Source of the DNA: Apoda limacodes
Taxonomy: Eukaryota; Arthropoda; Insecta; Lepidoptera; Limacodidae
Length of the DNA stretch: 64,000 bases
NCBI GenBank assembly: GCA_946406115.1
Contig: OX291550.1
Span: 32,774,722-32,838,721, forward strand
Direction: 5' to 3'
The translations under genes and the position numbers were made by a program. Shown piece by piece: positions 63,731-64,000 of this stretch (positions within the stretch are counted from its first letter, which is position 1; every line of letters begins with the position of its first letter). The notes beneath the pieces were generated by a model that worked only from the letters and a program-made list of their open reading frames with translations, ran no database searches and was not told the origin of the DNA.

Positions 63731-64000
63731 TATCTCTCTTAAATAAAGTATAAATTTAGAGACAGATCTTACTTTGACTTTAGGTGATATTATGATGCAT
63801 ATTAGCATAGATAAACTGCAAAAGCTTTGAACACTATGTTCCGGCAAGTTTTTACCTGGCAGAGCTTTTCATCTATTATCAGAGGCATCTTGGTTATTAT
63901 TTAGCGTAGGTTTTATCAGGATACTCAATAAGATAGGTTTAGGTTGTCAGAAGGGCGTATTTTTTATCTCTTTTTGGTACTTTCGGCAGGGTGCGCAATG

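Overview
This window looks like nuclear DNA of an insect, most probably a moth or butterfly (Lepidoptera). Base composition is AT-rich apart from GC-rich islands at host exons. Short exons with consensus splice sites are separated by long introns, and almost everything else is transposable-element (TE) debris of types that dominate lepidopteran genomes. No prokaryotic operon, rRNA, tRNA or CRISPR array was found. Family names rest on motif recognition by eye, not on database searches.

Host gene. Five exons on the minus strand (58414-58710, 50718-50854, 29313-29685, 18559-18700, 16974-17292) join in consistent phase (0/0, 0/2, 2/0, 0/1, 1/2). They encode about 422 residues that match the N-terminal HEAT-like, TSC1-binding part of tuberin (TSC2; gigas in Drosophila). 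The first coding exon(s) lie beyond the right end and the GAP-containing half was not found. The introns (about 1.3, 10.6, 21 and 7.6 kb) are filled with TEs and minisatellites.

Layout, left to right. 1-5215: a family A fragment, then a 4.7-kb non-LTR element with DUF4780-like ORF1 and RT/RNase H ORF2, bounded by a perfect 13-bp target-site duplication. 5560-13772: a decayed minus-strand Polinton/Maverick (PolB exonuclease part, PY-like protein, integrase with chromodomain, Gly/Ala-rich capsid-associated protein, adenain-type protease, penton, small basic protein, major capsid protein) whose penton gene is split by a family A retrotransposon. 13.9-19.8 kb: an unassigned exon-like pair, two tuberin exons and a 31-bp minisatellite. 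19766-27004: a family A copy split by a nearly intact 5.6-kb Jockey-type element with a 10-bp target-site duplication. 29.3-31.9 kb: a tuberin exon and minisatellites. 32722-36300: a family A copy split by a 1.45-kb TIR-bearing insert, followed by a fold-back repeat. 39.1-45.0 kb: an antisense family A copy carrying a small repeat insert and a Ty1/copia element (183-bp LTRs, 5-bp TSD, initiator-tRNA half-molecule primer site), then broken by a BEL/Pao element (45036-49700). 49.7-58.7 kb: a 39-bp minisatellite, two tuberin exons (one with its 5' splice site triplicated), a Tc1-like MITE, an FP25K-like fragment, a second BEL remnant and an RTE remnant. 58.9-63.7 kb: a third BEL remnant and a long antisense family A copy.

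The window is best read as a stratified insertion record inside a tuberin locus. One high-copy non-LTR family (family A, CR1/Jockey group) repeatedly served as the landing site for younger elements. Nothing here is clearly a new biological system. The most informative objects are the Polinton with its deletion-fused PolB/PY reading frame and two surviving small ORFs, the triplicated splice donor in tuberin, the exactly datable nested insertions, and the fold-back repeat.
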